Shown here: positions 11,697 to 19,413 of the stretch, piece by piece | Position numbering within the stretch: position 1 is the first letter of the stretch | Layout: every line of letters starts with the position of its first letter | DNA from: CAYWVR01 sp964461715 | GTDB taxonomy: Bacteria > Planctomycetota > Phycisphaerae > FEN-1346 | DNA: 35,769 nucleotides | Assembly: GCA_964461715.1 (NCBI GenBank) | Contig: CAYWVR010000033.1 | Span: 1-35,769, forward strand | Direction: 5' to 3' | Position numbers and translations under genes: made by a program | Notes under the pieces: generated by a model | Database searches by the model: none | Told to the model about the DNA's origin: nothing | The model's input: only the letters and a program-made list of their open reading frames with translations

Positions 11697-12470
11697 CTAC
11701 AGCCCGTGCACGACGAGCACCGCCTCGGCCGTCGCCACCAGGTTCATGGCCGCGTGCATGACGATCGCCACCCACAGCGAGCCTGTCCGGTGCCGCGCGT
11801 AGCCCAGAACGAGGCCGCTCGCGAAGATCACGCCGTGCCCGTACGCCCCATACTGAACGTGAATGACCGTCCAGAGGGCGGAGGTGGCGAGGATCGCCCC
11901 CCAGACGCCCAGTGCCCCCCGCTGGAAGCCGAGGAAGAGAAATCCGCGGAAGAACGACTCCTCCAGCAGCGGCGCCCCCACCACCAGGGCCACGACGACC
12001 AGCGGCAGGGCCCACACCCGCTCGACCATCCCCTGCATGAAGGGCGGCACGATGGGGCGGTCGGTCGCCCAGCTCAGGCCGTCGGTCGCAAGGATCACCA
12101 GCACCAGCACGCCCAGCCACGCGGCCATGACCCGCCCCCCGGGCCATCTGAGGGCCAGATACTGCCGGACCGTGATCCCTTGGCGAAGCCACGCGAACAG
12201 GGCGATGAGTCCCAACGTGGGCGGCAGGACGGCCAGCGTCGCGAGCGACAAAACGGCGCCGTGCCCCTCCAGGGCCCGGGCGTACGCCTCGGGGTCGGCC
12301 GGGAACTCCAGGGCCAGGTCCACCGCGACCCACGCCGCCACCACGCCTACCTGGACGACCACGTAAACAACGGCGATGATGGCCCCGAAGCCGAGGGTGG
12401 CCCAAATCCCCCAGGGCCGCGGCGGCGCGCCGCGGTCGGTCGGTCCGATGCGATTCCGTTCGCCGATCAC
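11697..12470 (-). CDS. CPBP-family intramembrane metalloprotease
   Basis: A 257-aa polytopic membrane protein of the CPBP (CAAX protease and bacteriocin-processing, Abi) family. The signature is visible: EESFFRGFLF (EExxxR) in the second half, then the histidines of the ALWTVIHVQYG helix and the VMHAAMN helix, which together form the metal site. About seven hydrophobic segments are seen. Start: a GTG at 12470 lies five bases after a perfect AAGGAGGT, preferred over the ATG at 12494 further upstream. A TATAAT box at 12515-12520 on the minus strand could be its -10, but no good -35 was found. The substrate is unknown; family members process prenylated proteins or act in bacteriocin immunity and signalling. 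Confidence 0.88.
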   Translation of the reverse strand: MIGERNRIGPTDRGAPPRPWGIWATLGFGAIIAVVYVVVQVGVVAAWVAVDLALEFPADPEAYARALEGHGAVLSLATLAVLPPTLGLIALFAWLRQGITVRQYLALRWPGGRVMAAWLGVLVLVILATDGLSWATDRPIVPPFMQGMVERVWALPLVVVALVVGAPLLEESFFRGFLFLGFQRGALGVWGAILATSALWTVIHVQYGAYGHGVIFASGLVLGYARHRTGSLWVAIVMHAAMNLVATAEAVLVVHGL

Positions 12471-12568
12471 AATGCACCTCCTTGCGGCCGCCACCTCGGC
12501 GGGCCGGGAGGGCGATTATAGGCCCTGTGAGGGAGTCTGCTGGCGGCAAAAGCCGCAGTTTTTCTGCA

Positions 12569-12597
12569 TTGACAAGTTCGGCTTACCGAACTATAGT
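12569..12597 (+). promoter_or_regulatory. Promoter of the feo operon
   Basis: Perfect TTGACA (12569-12574), a 17-base spacer and TATAGT (12592-12597). The predicted start of transcription is near 12604, about 50 bases before the repressor ATG. The spacer is filled by a palindrome, so a bound repressor would block RNA polymerase. Confidence 0.85.
12575..12592. promoter_or_regulatory. DtxR-like iron-repressor operator
   Basis: A perfect palindrome AGTTCGG-CTTA-CCGAACT lies exactly between the -35 and -10 boxes. Its core TTCGGCTTACCGAA resembles the DtxR/IdeR box TTAGGNTNNCCTAA with C/G in place of one A/T pair. A partial second site (AGTT ... TGCCGAACT, 12595-12611) follows. The downstream gene encodes a DtxR-family repressor, so autoregulation of the whole feo operon by Fe(II) is the likely function. 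Confidence 0.75.
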
Positions 12598-12653
12598 TGT
12601 GGTGCCGAACTAACAGGGCACCCCCAAAGTCTTGCCTCGCCCGTGGGATGTGC

Positions 12654-13157
12654 ATGGCGGAAACCGGTCAGATCGGCCTTAGCGACAGCCTCCAGGACTA
12701 TCTGGAGGCCGTCTATCTGCTCGTCCAGCGGCACGGCGTGGCCCGCATGAAGGACATCGCAGCCCTCGTCGACGTTTCCCGAAGCTCGGCCACCGGGGCC
12801 GTCCAGGCCCTCGCCGAGCGCGGCCTGGTCAACCACGACCCCTACCAGTACGTGACCCTCACCGAGGCCGGGGCCGAGGCGGGGCAGCAGCTCCTTAGGC
12901 GGCACCGCATCCTGAAGGCCTTCCTGATGAAGGTCCTGGGCCTCGGGGAGGCCAAGGCCGAGGCCGTCGGCTGCAAGATGGAGCACGCCATCAAGGGCGA
13001 GGTGCTGGAGCGGTTCCTGCGGTTCCTCGAGTTCACCCAGCGCCGCGAGGGCCCCGACGGGTCGCTGGCCGAGGCGTTCCAGGCCTATCTTGCGGACCAC
13101 GATGCCGCGCCCGCCGGGCCCCCCGCCGTGGCCGAGACGAAGGAGGGACGCCCGTGA
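12654..13157 (+). CDS. DtxR/MntR-family metal-dependent repressor
   Basis: A 167-aa repressor with an N-terminal winged helix (IAALVDVSRSSATGAVQALAERGLV) and a C-terminal metal-binding/dimerisation helix region. It lacks the SH3-like third domain of DtxR, so it is MntR-sized. Metal-ligand positions: LQDYLE near residues 13-18 matches the Asp/Glu pair of MntR, RRHRIL matches the conserved His, and CKMEH matches Cys102-Glu105-His106 of DtxR, the iron-type arrangement. It heads the feo operon behind a palindromic operator, so Fe(II) is the likely co-repressor. The ATG at 12654 was chosen; 12648 is in frame six bases upstream. Its stop overlaps the feoA start by four bases. Confidence 0.93.
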   Translation: MAETGQIGLSDSLQDYLEAVYLLVQRHGVARMKDIAALVDVSRSSATGAVQALAERGLVNHDPYQYVTLTEAGAEAGQQLLRRHRILKAFLMKVLGLGEAKAEAVGCKMEHAIKGEVLERFLRFLEFTQRREGPDGSLAEAFQAYLADHDAAPAGPPAVAETKEGRP

Positions 13158-13420
13158 CCGTCCCGAACCGGTCCGACACGACGGGAACCGTGCCCCTCTC
13201 GACGATGGCCTCCGGGGCCAAGGGCTGCCTCGTGGCCATCGATGCCGGGGCGGGCCTGCGAAGCCGCCTTCTTTCCATGGGACTCCGGCCCGGGGCCACG
13301 GTCAGCGTCGTTCGGGCCGGCCGGCCGGGACCCGTCGTCGTCGCTGTCCACGGCACGCGGATCATGCTGGGGCGTGGCATGGCCCACAAGGTGCACGTCC
13401 TCCCGTCGGCCGACGGGTAA
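13154..13420 (+). CDS. feoA: Ferrous iron transport protein FeoA
   Basis: An 88-aa SH3-like protein of the FeoA family, a small cytosolic partner of FeoB. The fold's usual pattern is visible: LSTMASGAKGCLVAID, RSRLLSMGLRPGATVSVVR and the C-terminal GTRIMLGRGMAHKVHV. A GTG start overlaps the repressor stop (GTGA) and sits behind AAGGAGGGACG. feoB begins 15 bases after its stop, so the two are co-transcribed. Confidence 0.95.
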   Translation: MTVPNRSDTTGTVPLSTMASGAKGCLVAIDAGAGLRSRLLSMGLRPGATVSVVRAGRPGPVVVAVHGTRIMLGRGMAHKVHVLPSADG

Positions 13421-13435
13421 GCCTCGAGGTGGCCG

Positions 13436-15583
13436 ATGGCCCTCGCGCACCGCGAAGAGAACGCGACCGGCACGGCGGTTCGTGCGGGACCGGCCCTTCG
13501 GTGTCTCCGTGTCGCCCTCGCCGGGAACCCCAACTCCGGCAAGACCACCCTCTTCAACGCCCTGACCGGGGCCCGCCAGAAGGTGGGCAACTATCCCGGC
13601 GTCACCGTCGAGAAGAAGGAGGGCGTGGCCCTGGCGGGCTCCTGGCGGCTCGACATCGTCGATCTGCCCGGCACGTATGGCCTGGCGGCCTGGAGCGAGG
13701 ACGAGCGCGTCGCCCGCACCTTCGTCATCGACGAACGGCCCGACGTCGTCATCGATGTCGTCGACGCCTCCAACCTCGAACGCAACCTTTACTTGGCCGT
13801 CCAGCTCATGGAGCTGGGCATCCCGATGGTCCTTGCGCTCAACATGAGCGACGTGGCCGAGTCTCACGGGTTCAGCTTCGACCTCGAGCGGCTCTCGGAG
13901 CTCCTGGGGGGCATCCCGCTCGTGCGCACGGTCGGACACCGCGGCCGCGGGACGCGGGACCTGGTGCAGGCCGCCGTCGCGGTCGGCTCCGGCGCCCATC
14001 CCATCCGCCCGGTCCGCATCGATTACGGACGCGAGGTCGAGGAGGAGCTGGCGAAGCTGGAGCGGCTCCTGGAGCCCTCGGCCGAGCGCCTGGCCCCCCG
14101 GACGCCGCGGTGGATCGCCCTGAAGCTCCTCGAAGGCGACCCCAAGGTCCGCGAGCGCGTGGACGAGGTGTGCGGGAATGCGGATGAGATGCAGGAGGCG
14201 GCCGAGGCGTCGGTGCGGCACCTGGCGAGCATCTTCGGCGACAGCCCCGAGGTCGTCATCGCCGACCGCCGCTACGGCTTCATCAGCGGGGCCTGCCAGG
14301 AGGCGGTCCGCTCGACGATCGAGTCGCGGCACGACTGGTCGGACCGCGTGGACTCGGTCCTGACGCACCCCGTGTTGGGCCTGCCCATCTTCCTGGGCCT
14401 GATGTACCTGGTGTTCTTCCTCACGTTCGAGCTGGGCCAGTGGCCCATGGACGGGCTGGAATGGATCGTCCACCGGCTCCAGGTGGCGGTGTCGGGGCTC
14501 TGGCGGCCGGGGGCGGAGAGCCTGCTGAAGTCGCTTCTCGTCGACGGCATTATCGGCGGGGTGGGGGGGGTCTTCGTCTTCCTGCCGAACATCCTCATCC
14601 TCTTTCTGGGCATCGCGGCCCTCGAAGACACCGGCTACATGGCCCGGGCGGCGTTCATCGTCGACCGATGGATGCACAAGATCGGCCTGCACGGCAAGAG
14701 CTTCATCCCGATGCTCATCGGCTTCGGGTGCACGGTACCGGCGCTGATGGCCACCCGGATTCTCGAAAGTCGCCGCGACCGGCTGACGACGATGCTCGTG
14801 CTGCCGCTGATGAGCTGCGGGGCCCGGCTGCCGATCTACATCCTCTTTACGGGGGCGTTCTTCGCGGCCCGGTGGCGGGCCCCGGTGATGTGGGGCCTGT
14901 ATCTGGCGGGCATCGTCCTGGCGGTCCTTCTGGCGAAGCTGCTCCGCTCGACGCTCTTTCGCGGCGAGACGGCGCCGTTCGTGATGGAGCTGCCGCCGTA
15001 TCGGTTGCCGACGGCCAAGGGCTTGGCGCTGCACATGTGGGACCGCGGCCGCCTCTACCTCCGGAAGGCCGGGACGCTGATCCTGGCGGTGAGCATCGTG
15101 CTGTGGGCCCTTTCGAGTTTCCCGCGTCCCGAGCCGCTCGCCGCCGGCCAGCACCCGCCCGCCGAGGCCGCGCGCGCCCGGGCCCTCGAACACTCCGTCG
15201 CCGGCCGCATCGGCAAGGCCGCCGAGACGGTGACCCGGCCGCTGGGGTTCGACTGGCGCGTCAACACGGCCCTGCTGGGGGCGCTGGCGGCGAAGGAGGT
15301 CTTCGTGGCCCAGATGGGCATCGTCCACTCCTTGGGCGAGGAGGCCGACGTCGCCCGGCTCCAGGAGGAGCTGAGGGGCCGCTACACGCCGATCCAGGCC
15401 CTTTCGATCATGGTCTTCTGTCTGCTGGGGTTCCCGTGCATGGCCACCAGCGCGGTGATGTGGAGCGAGAGCGGGTCGTGGAAATGGATGGTCCTCCAGT
15501 GGGCGGGCCTGACGGCCCTGGCCTACGTGGCGGCGCTGCTGGTATACCAGGGCGGGGCGGCTCTTGGATTGGGAGTGGCGTGA
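13436..15583 (+). CDS. feoB: Ferrous iron transporter FeoB
   Basis: A 715-aa Fe(II) transporter of the inner membrane. The N-terminal G domain shows G1 GNPNSGKTT (30-38), G3 DLPGTYGLA (near 76) and G4 NMSD (near 135). A GDI-like helical linker follows, then the membrane part with two Gate regions, including GFGCTVPA (near 429) and PLMSCGARLPIY (near 458-469). Length is normal for FeoB. The ATG at 13436 has GAGGTGG upstream. It is followed immediately by a Cys-rich FeoB-associated membrane peptide. Expression is expected to rise in iron limitation through the palindromic operator upstream of the operon. Confidence 0.97.
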   Translation: MALAHREENATGTAVRAGPALRCLRVALAGNPNSGKTTLFNALTGARQKVGNYPGVTVEKKEGVALAGSWRLDIVDLPGTYGLAAWSEDERVARTFVIDERPDVVIDVVDASNLERNLYLAVQLMELGIPMVLALNMSDVAESHGFSFDLERLSELLGGIPLVRTVGHRGRGTRDLVQAAVAVGSGAHPIRPVRIDYGREVEEELAKLERLLEPSAERLAPRTPRWIALKLLEGDPKVRERVDEVCGNADEMQEAAEASVRHLASIFGDSPEVVIADRRYGFISGACQEAVRSTIESRHDWSDRVDSVLTHPVLGLPIFLGLMYLVFFLTFELGQWPMDGLEWIVHRLQVAVSGLWRPGAESLLKSLLVDGIIGGVGGVFVFLPNILILFLGIAALEDTGYMARAAFIVDRWMHKIGLHGKSFIPMLIGFGCTVPALMATRILESRRDRLTTMLVLPLMSCGARLPIYILFTGAFFAARWRAPVMWGLYLAGIVLAVLLAKLLRSTLFRGETAPFVMELPPYRLPTAKGLALHMWDRGRLYLRKAGTLILAVSIVLWALSSFPRPEPLAAGQHPPAEAARARALEHSVAGRIGKAAETVTRPLGFDWRVNTALLGALAAKEVFVAQMGIVHSLGEEADVARLQEELRGRYTPIQALSIMVFCLLGFPCMATSAVMWSESGSWKWMVLQWAGLTALAYVAALLVYQGGAALGLGVA

Positions 15584-15585
15584 CC

Positions 15586-15762
15586 ATGCCCCGGCTCGAA
15601 TGGACCCTCGTGGTCGCCCTCGTCGCCCTCGCGGCCGCCTTTGTCGCCTGGCGCCTCTGGCGGGCCGCCATGGGGCGCGACCGGGCCTGCCCGGGCTGCC
15701 CCGGGGCCTGCGGATCGTCCGAGGGCGCCCCTCGCGAAGGAAAACAGCGGCGCCGGCCGTAA
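15586..15762 (+). CDS. FeoB-associated Cys-rich membrane peptide
   Basis: A 58-aa peptide with one transmembrane helix (about residues 6-25, WTLVVALVALAAAFVAWRLW), then a cytosolic-looking tail with CPGCPGAC (C-x2-C-x3-C). This is the layout of the small FeoB-associated Cys-rich protein family found directly after feoB in many bacteria, proposed to help iron handling or complex assembly. An upstream GTG at 15580 overlaps the feoB stop as GTGA and is an alternative start. It is the last gene of the feo operon. Confidence 0.8.
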   Translation: MPRLEWTLVVALVALAAAFVAWRLWRAAMGRDRACPGCPGACGSSEGAPREGKQRRRP

Positions 15763-15828
15763 TACTTTCCTGATAAGCGTGGCCTTCGACGGCAACCCAT
15801 ACGCCCACGACGAGACGAGCGCAAGGGG

Positions 15829-16476
15829 CTAATCCGCCGCCGGCGCTGTCCGGTGCCGGCGGCTGGCCAGAAACGAGAGCTGCTCCAGGGCCATCGCCAG
15901 GTCCACGTCGTTGACGACGACGTCCTCGGGCACGTCGAGCTTGACGGGGGCGAAGTTCAGAATCCCCATCACACCCGCGTCAACCAGGCGGTCCGCCACG
16001 GCCCGGGCCTCCTCGGCCGGCACCGTCACGATGGCCATGGGGATGGCCAGGCGCCGGACGGTCTCCACGAGCTCCGTCCCGTCTTGCACGACGAGATCGC
16101 CGACGCGGCGGCCGACCTTGGACGGGTCGGCGTCGAAGACCGCCTCGATGCGGAAGGCCTTCTTCTGGAAGCCCTTGTACTCCACGAGCGCGCGGCCGAG
16201 GTTCCCGAATCCCACCAGCGCCAACCGCCACATGTGGTCCGTGCCGAGGATCTTGCGGAGACGGGCGATCAACGGCCGGACGGGGTACCCGACGCCGGGT
16301 CGGCCGAAGGTGCCGAAGTAGGCGAGGTCCTTGCGGACCTGGGCGTCGCCCAGCCCGAGGTCCTTGGCCAGGGCCCGGCTGGAGATCGTCTCGACGGCCT
16401 CGGCCGCCAGGTGCTCCAGCCGCCGCAGATACAGCGGCAGGCGGCCGGCGACGGCCTTGGGGACGGGGTTGTTCAT
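15829..16476 (-). CDS. rex: Redox-sensing transcriptional repressor Rex
   Basis: A 215-aa NADH/NAD+-sensing repressor. The N-terminal winged helix covers about 10-75 and includes ISSRALAKDLGLGDAQVRKDLAYFGTFGRPGVGY, the signature Rex recognition region. The Rossmann domain shows the dinucleotide motif GFGNLG (89-94) and the NFAPV loop near 173-177 typical of the family. Rex homologues usually repress fermentative and anaerobic respiratory genes when NADH is low. The ATG at 16476 is followed by a normal Rex N-terminus. No clear Rex box was seen next to it. It is convergent with the feo operon and divergent from the HEAT-like gene. Confidence 0.96.
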   Translation of the reverse strand: MNNPVPKAVAGRLPLYLRRLEHLAAEAVETISSRALAKDLGLGDAQVRKDLAYFGTFGRPGVGYPVRPLIARLRKILGTDHMWRLALVGFGNLGRALVEYKGFQKKAFRIEAVFDADPSKVGRRVGDLVVQDGTELVETVRRLAIPMAIVTVPAEEARAVADRLVDAGVMGILNFAPVKLDVPEDVVVNDVDLAMALEQLSFLASRRHRTAPAAD

Positions 16477-16528
16477 GGCCGGGCCTCGCGCGCGACGACC
16501 CCCGGAGACGCTCCGAGTATCGCGCGCA

Positions 16529-16558
16529 ACTTTACCACCCGCCGGGGCCTCCCGACAA
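16529..16558 (-). promoter_or_regulatory. Predicted promoter of rex
   Basis: On the minus strand TTGTCG (16553-16558) and TAAAGT (16529-16534) are 18 bases apart, with transcription starting near 16522. The sequence TTTACC (16531-16536) is repeated inverted as GGTAAA (16559-16564), 22 bases apart between the two divergent promoters; this may be a regulatory site. Confidence 0.45.
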
Positions 16559-16568
16559 GGTAAAACGC

Positions 16569-16598
16569 TTGACAGGGGCGGGGCGGCCGGATTAACGT
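16569..16598 (+). promoter_or_regulatory. Predicted promoter of the 16676 operon
   Basis: Perfect TTGACA (16569-16574), an 18-base GC-rich spacer and a weak -10, TAACGT (16593-16598). It lies divergently next to the rex promoter and leaves a leader of about 70 bases before the ATG at 16676. Confidence 0.5.
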
Positions 16599-16675
16599 TA
16601 GACGATGCCGCCGCAGGGGGTTACGGTCGGCATCCGAGGCGGGCGGGCGCCCGCGCCGGCACAAAGGAGGTCTGA

Positions 16676-17689
16676 ATGAGACGACGAGCGCTGGCCTTGG
16701 GAATCCTCGTGCTGGCTGCCGCGCCGGCCCTGCGAGCCCAGCCCATCGGAAGCCTGGATAACCTCCACACGCAGACCACGATCTCGGAGTCCGACCGCGA
16801 GCAGGTCCGGGCCTGGCTGCGGCCCCTGATCGCCGATCTCGTGGCCGTCGGCGACCCGGAGCTTCGCCGCATGACCCGGGCCCGCCGCGCCATCGTCGCC
16901 GAGGGCCGCCCCGATCCCAACCTGAGCCCGGCGTTCCTCCAGGCCTACGGCGAGGAGGCCGTCGCGAGCCTCCGAGCCGCCCTCCGCCAGGCCATCAGCC
17001 AGGAGGCCCGCGTCAACATCCTGATGACCCTCATCGAGCTCCGTCGGCCCGCGGCCGTACCCGTGTTCCTGAAGGTCCTCCAGGACGATCCCTACCCCGC
17101 CACGCGGTATGTGGCGGCCAAGGGATTGAGCACCCTGGCCCCCGTCATCGTCGAGCGGGTCATGCCGCGCGTCGAGACGGCCATTGCCCAGGGCCTCGAG
17201 AATCCGCTCCGCAAGGAGACGGACGGGCTGCTGCTCTATCACCTGTTTGAGACGCTGGGCCGGTTCGACGCGGAGCAGGCCCACGACGTGCTGGCCGTGG
17301 GGGTGGGCCGGGCGGCGATGCGGCTGGACGCCTCGAAGCCGACGGGGGCGTGGGCCCTCGGGGCCGCCGTCCGGGCCCTGGAGGAGGCGTATACGACCGA
17401 GGTCCGCCCGGATGCCAAGCGGCGTCTGCTCATGGCCTACGCCATGCTCTGTGCCTGGATCATGCCCCCCACCGCCGACTCGGGCCTCATGACGGCCCTG
17501 AACGCCTCGCTCGAGCAGATCACCACGGACCGCGTCGGCTTTGCCGCCGGCCTCGACCAGGACACGCAGAAGCTGGCCCTGATGGAATGGATCGAGAAGC
17601 TGGTGCGGGACGAGCGGATCCCGGCCCGCCCCATGCTGCCGCCCGCCATCCAGCAAGCGGCTGAGAAGGCCCTGAAAAAGGCGGGCTGA
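16676..17689 (+). CDS. Exported HEAT-like hypothetical protein
   Basis: A 337-aa protein with a clear signal peptide (residues 1-22, RRRALALGILVLAAAPALRAQ), so it is periplasmic or secreted. The mature part is almost all helical. The segment around VPVFLKVLQDDPYPATRYVAAKGLSTLAP (near 125-153) reads like a HEAT/armadillo repeat, and similar amphipathic helices follow to about residue 250. No catalytic motif is visible. A perfect AAAGGAGGT precedes the ATG. It is separated from the downstream peptide-binding protein by 43 bp and may share a transcript. It is most likely a protein-protein interaction scaffold in the envelope; function unknown. Confidence 0.75.
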   Translation: MRRRALALGILVLAAAPALRAQPIGSLDNLHTQTTISESDREQVRAWLRPLIADLVAVGDPELRRMTRARRAIVAEGRPDPNLSPAFLQAYGEEAVASLRAALRQAISQEARVNILMTLIELRRPAAVPVFLKVLQDDPYPATRYVAAKGLSTLAPVIVERVMPRVETAIAQGLENPLRKETDGLLLYHLFETLGRFDAEQAHDVLAVGVGRAAMRLDASKPTGAWALGAAVRALEEAYTTEVRPDAKRRLLMAYAMLCAWIMPPTADSGLMTALNASLEQITTDRVGFAAGLDQDTQKLALMEWIEKLVRDERIPARPMLPPAIQQAAEKALKKAG

Positions 17690-17732
17690 TCCGCCGCGTC
17701 CGCCCGGGGGGCCGCCCAGCGAACGGGACGCG

Positions 17733-19373
17733 ATGCGCAGGCTCCTCCTACCCCTGGCCCTGGCCGTCCTGCTCGCCGCGGGGATGGTGGGGGTGGCCTC
17801 CCGAACGCGCGGCCCTCCGGCCGACCTCGTTTGGACCGCCGTCGCCGAGGTCCGCACCCTCGATCCCGCCCGCATGACCGCCGTCCAGGACGGTCGCGCG
17901 GGTGCGGCCCTGTACGAGGGGCTGACGGTCCTCGACCCCCGCACCCTCGCCCCGCGTCCCGGCGTCGCCGAGCGGTGGGACGTGTCCGACGACGGCCTCA
18001 CGTACACGTTTCACCTGCGGCCCGAGGCCCGCTGGTCGGACGGGCGGCCCGTGACGGCCGGGGACTTCGCCTACGCGTGGCGGCGGGTTCTGGAGCCGGA
18101 GACGGCGGCCGAGTACGTGTACATGCTGTGGCCCATTCGCGGGGCGAAGGCGTGGTACGAGGCCCGGGCCGCCGGTCGCACGCCCCCCGCCGAGGACCTT
18201 GGAATCCGGACCGACGGGGCGAGGCGGCTGGTCGTCGAGCTCGAGTCCCCGACGGCGTATTTTCTCTCCCTGGCCGCGTTCTCGACCTGTCTGCCCGTCC
18301 GACGCGACGCCGTCGAGGACGAGAAGGGCCGGGAGCGGCCCCGGTGGACCTTCCCGCCGAATCTCATCTCGAACGGGGCGTATCGGCTCGTCCGCTGGGC
18401 CTTCCGCAGCCACATGCGCTGGGAGCGGAACCCGCACTACTGGAATGCCGACGCGGTGGCCCTGGACGCCATCGAGACCCGCGTCTACGAGGAGCCCACG
18501 GCGGGCCTGATGGCGTACGAGACGGGGGCCCTCGACCTGTTGACGAGCGTCCCGCCCCTGGTCGTCCAGCCGCTCCGGGAGGCCCGCGACGCGGGTCGGC
18601 GGAAAGACGTGCTCGTCATGGCGAATCTCGCGACGTACTTCTATCGCTTTAATTGCACCCGCCCGCCCTTCGACGACGTCCGCGTGCGGCGGGCGCTGGC
18701 CCTGGCGATCGACCGCCGGGCGATCATCGAGCGGGCGGCCCGCGGGGGCCAGATGCCCGCCACCACCTTCGTCCCGCCCGGGTTCGAGGATTATCCCGCT
18801 CCGCCGGGCCTTGACGAAGACGCGGAGGCCGCGCGGGCGCTGCTGGCGGGGGCGGGTGCCGCGGGAGACGCGCCTCGGACGGACCTCGTGATCCTCGTCA
18901 ACAAGGGGGGCGGCCACGTGCCGGTCGCCGAGATGATCCAGGCCCAGTGGCGGGACCGTCTCGGCATCTCGGCCCGCATCGAGCAGGTCGAGTGGAAGGT
19001 CTTCCTGGACAAGGTCCACCGCCTCGACTACCAGATCGCCCGGGCCGGGTGGTTCGGCGACTACGTCGATCCCAACACCTTCCTCGACATGTTCGTCGCG
19101 GGCGGCGGGAACAACGATACGGGGTGGTCCAGCGCCGCCTACGACGAGGCCATCCGGCGGGCGGCGGCCGAGAGGGACCCCGAGACGCGTCTCCGGACGC
19201 TCGCGGAGGCCGAGGCCGTGCTCCTGGCCGAGGTCCCCATCGTGCCCATCTACCACTACACCTCGGCGCTGCTGGTGCGGCCGGGGCTGCGGGGCATCTA
19301 CCCGAACCTGCTCAACCGGATCGACTTCAGCCTCGTCCGCTGGGAGCGGAAACCGGCCGCGCCGTCGCCATAG
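17733..19373 (+). CDS. Peptide ABC transporter substrate-binding protein (OppA family)
   Basis: A 546-aa family 5 solute-binding protein. It shows the typical order EVRTLDPARM, LYEGLTVLDP, YTFHLRPEARWSDGRPVTAGDFAYAWRRVL, SNGAYRL, RNPHYW, the FNCTRPPFDDVRVRRALALAIDR stretch and the C-terminal YQIARAGWFGDYVDPNTFLDMF. It binds oligopeptides for import in known relatives (OppA/MppA). The N-terminus has a signal sequence or anchor (residues 1-22) but no lipobox cysteine, unlike most OppA lipoproteins of organisms that lipidate them. No permease or ATPase genes are adjacent, so it either serves a transporter encoded elsewhere or acts as a peptide sensor. Confidence 0.93.
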   Translation: MRRLLLPLALAVLLAAGMVGVASRTRGPPADLVWTAVAEVRTLDPARMTAVQDGRAGAALYEGLTVLDPRTLAPRPGVAERWDVSDDGLTYTFHLRPEARWSDGRPVTAGDFAYAWRRVLEPETAAEYVYMLWPIRGAKAWYEARAAGRTPPAEDLGIRTDGARRLVVELESPTAYFLSLAAFSTCLPVRRDAVEDEKGRERPRWTFPPNLISNGAYRLVRWAFRSHMRWERNPHYWNADAVALDAIETRVYEEPTAGLMAYETGALDLLTSVPPLVVQPLREARDAGRRKDVLVMANLATYFYRFNCTRPPFDDVRVRRALALAIDRRAIIERAARGGQMPATTFVPPGFEDYPAPPGLDEDAEAARALLAGAGAAGDAPRTDLVILVNKGGGHVPVAEMIQAQWRDRLGISARIEQVEWKVFLDKVHRLDYQIARAGWFGDYVDPNTFLDMFVAGGGNNDTGWSSAAYDEAIRRAAAERDPETRLRTLAEAEAVLLAEVPIVPIYHYTSALLVRPGLRGIYPNLLNRIDFSLVRWERKPAAPSP

Positions 19374-19413
19374 AACGTTCGTGCGGGGGAAGACGGCGGA
19401 GAAGGAGGTCACC

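Noticed and set aside
12543..12563. GCGGC-AAAA-GCCGC followed by TTTTT, resembling a terminator on the plus strand
   Set aside because: No plus-strand gene ends before it, since the upstream gene is on the minus strand. The stem is only five bp and it runs into the -35 of the feo promoter. It might insulate the promoter, but support is weak.
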